A stretch of DNA of 64,000 bases from Gloeomargaritales cyanobacterium VI4D9. GTDB lineage: Bacteria > Cyanobacteriota > Cyanobacteriia > Gloeomargaritales > Gloeomargaritaceae. The translations under genes and the position numbers were made by a program. Each line of letters opens with the position of its first letter. Position 1 is the stretch's first letter. The notes below the pieces were generated by a model. The model searched no databases, had not been told where the DNA came from, and saw only the letters and a list, made by a program, of their open reading frames with translations. Location of the stretch: positions 62,001 through 126,000 of the forward strand of contig OV696605.1 of assembly GCA_927797885.1 (NCBI GenBank). Reading direction: 5' to 3'. Shown one piece after another: positions 63,432 through 64,000 of the stretch.

Positions 63432-64000
63432 GTGATCCAACACCCGTTGATTGCCCAGTTGAGCGAGGTGATTCGCCAGATATGGCAGGGGAGTTTGTCC
63501 CTCCAGCCCTACTCCCTCCCGGCGGATTTGGGCTATGTGGAAGGGCACTTGGAAGGGGAACGGGTGCGTATCCACAATCTGTGTTACCAAACGCCCCATT
63601 TTCGCAAATTGCATCTGGAACTGGCGCAGGTGGGGGATAATCTGGACATTCTGCACTGTGTGATGTTCCCCCGCACTTGTTATGATTTGCCCGTGTTTGG
63701 CACGGATATTGTGGCGGGACGGGGACAGGTGAGTGCGGCGATTGTGGATTTGTCCCCCACCCGGGTGGATCATTCCCTGCCCCCTGCCTACGTGCGGGAC
63801 TTGACCGCCCTGACCCCTGCCCCGTTTCAACAACCCCGCCCCCTGCCGCCCTGGGGGGATATTTTCTCGGAGTTTTGTCTGTTTGTCCGCCCGGTGGATG
63901 AATTGGAACAGCAAAAATTTCTGGACTATGTGGGGCAGATATTAAAATTACATTGTCAACACGCTTTGACCAGTCAGCCCCTTTCCCCCGCCTTGGCGCA
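63432..64000 (+). CDS. pcyA: Phycocyanobilin:ferredoxin oxidoreductase PcyA, truncated by the window edge
   Basis: The first 189 codons from GTG 63432 (VIQHPLIAQLSEVIRQIWQG); the 3' end is outside the window. PcyA reduces biliverdin IXalpha to phycocyanobilin with four electrons from ferredoxin, supplying the chromophore for allophycocyanin, including ApcD4/ApcB3 here. Residues H75 (LDILHCVMFPR) and D92 (LPVFGTD) correspond by offset to the catalytic His88 and Asp105 of Synechocystis PcyA. GRGQVSAAIVDLSP is the family core. The GTG start is chosen because no in-frame ATG precedes the conserved N-terminus; the GGAGG at 63412-63416 is somewhat far. Confidence 0.93.
   Translation, partial: MIQHPLIAQLSEVIRQIWQGSLSLQPYSLPADLGYVEGHLEGERVRIHNLCYQTPHFRKLHLELAQVGDNLDILHCVMFPRTCYDLPVFGTDIVAGRGQVSAAIVDLSPTRVDHSLPPAYVRDLTALTPAPFQQPRPLPPWGDIFSEFCLFVRPVDELEQQKFLDYVGQILKLHCQHALTSQPLSPALA

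Overview
The window is a cyanobacterial chromosome segment. Evidence: a phycobilin biosynthesis gene (pcyA, cut by the right edge), allophycocyanin-type genes, a CP43-like chlorophyll-binding protein, dual-function class II FBP/SBPase next to hemA, and a cyanobacterial-type Ser/Thr kinase. Coding regions look moderately GC-rich (about half G+C by eye), with AT-rich islands where insertion sequences and a few foreign-looking genes sit. The species cannot be fixed from the sequence; a unicellular, early-branching lineage (Gloeomargarita or thermophilic Synechococcus type) is only a guess.

Layout. 1-1.5 kb: Ser/Thr kinase with DEP and DUF4278-like ends. 1.87-4.23 kb: a nest of mobile DNA, in which a decayed IS630 element has taken up a 113-bp MITE and a complete IS4-family element. 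4.35-9.3 kb: glycosyltransferase, rsmB, corA, nadA. 9.4-12.0 kb (minus strand): apcD4-apcB3-isiX, which I read as a low-light photoacclimation (LoLiP) cluster, with a 13-bp triple repeat upstream of its probable promoter. 12.6-16.4 kb: cysteine desulfurase, truncated ABC-2 permease, membrane-tethered receiver protein, hisF. 16.5-22.7 kb: a giant two-partner-secretion (TPS) exoprotein. 22.9-29.4 kb: pgeF, glpX-hemA, second IS4 copy, pstS, methyltransferase. 29.9-32.5 kb (minus): lipB-acpP-fabF-Nudix operon. 32.6-38.6 kb: thioredoxin-like 2Fe-2S protein, an orphan PD-(D/E)xK-like protein, ald, cysW, then arsA-AKR. 38.9-43.4 kb (minus): xcsB-xcsA cellulose synthesis pair, with xcsA broken near its 3' end by the third IS4 copy. 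43.7-49.6 kb: ridA/Nudix/small-protein operon, hisIE, a small exported protein, repeat debris, DUF1648 protein, alaS. 50.0-58.8 kb: a second, larger TPS exoprotein in inverted orientation to the first, with fifteen 67-68-residue tandem repeats. 58.9-63.3 kb (minus): DUF445, HAD phosphatase, methyltransferase, sugar-binding lipoprotein, the last three overlapping by 4 bp. 63.4 kb to end: pcyA.

The region is strongly shaped by repeats. Three IS4 copies, each 1108 bp with perfect 9-bp target duplications, encode identical transposases. A short palindromic MITE-like element (repeat A, about 100-125 bp, ends TATAGCAATCCTA/TAGGATTGCTATA) occurs more than a dozen times in intergenic DNA, and a second family (repeat B, about 110-125 bp) always lies beside repeat A. 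No CRISPR array, tRNA or rRNA gene was recognised.

Biologically the most interesting parts are the light-harvesting cluster (far-red-type allophycocyanin pair plus a Pcb-like protein with an unusual tail of repeated Tyr-x-Pro motifs), the pair of giant surface proteins, and the cellulose synthase gene that recently lost the end of its PilZ region to an IS.
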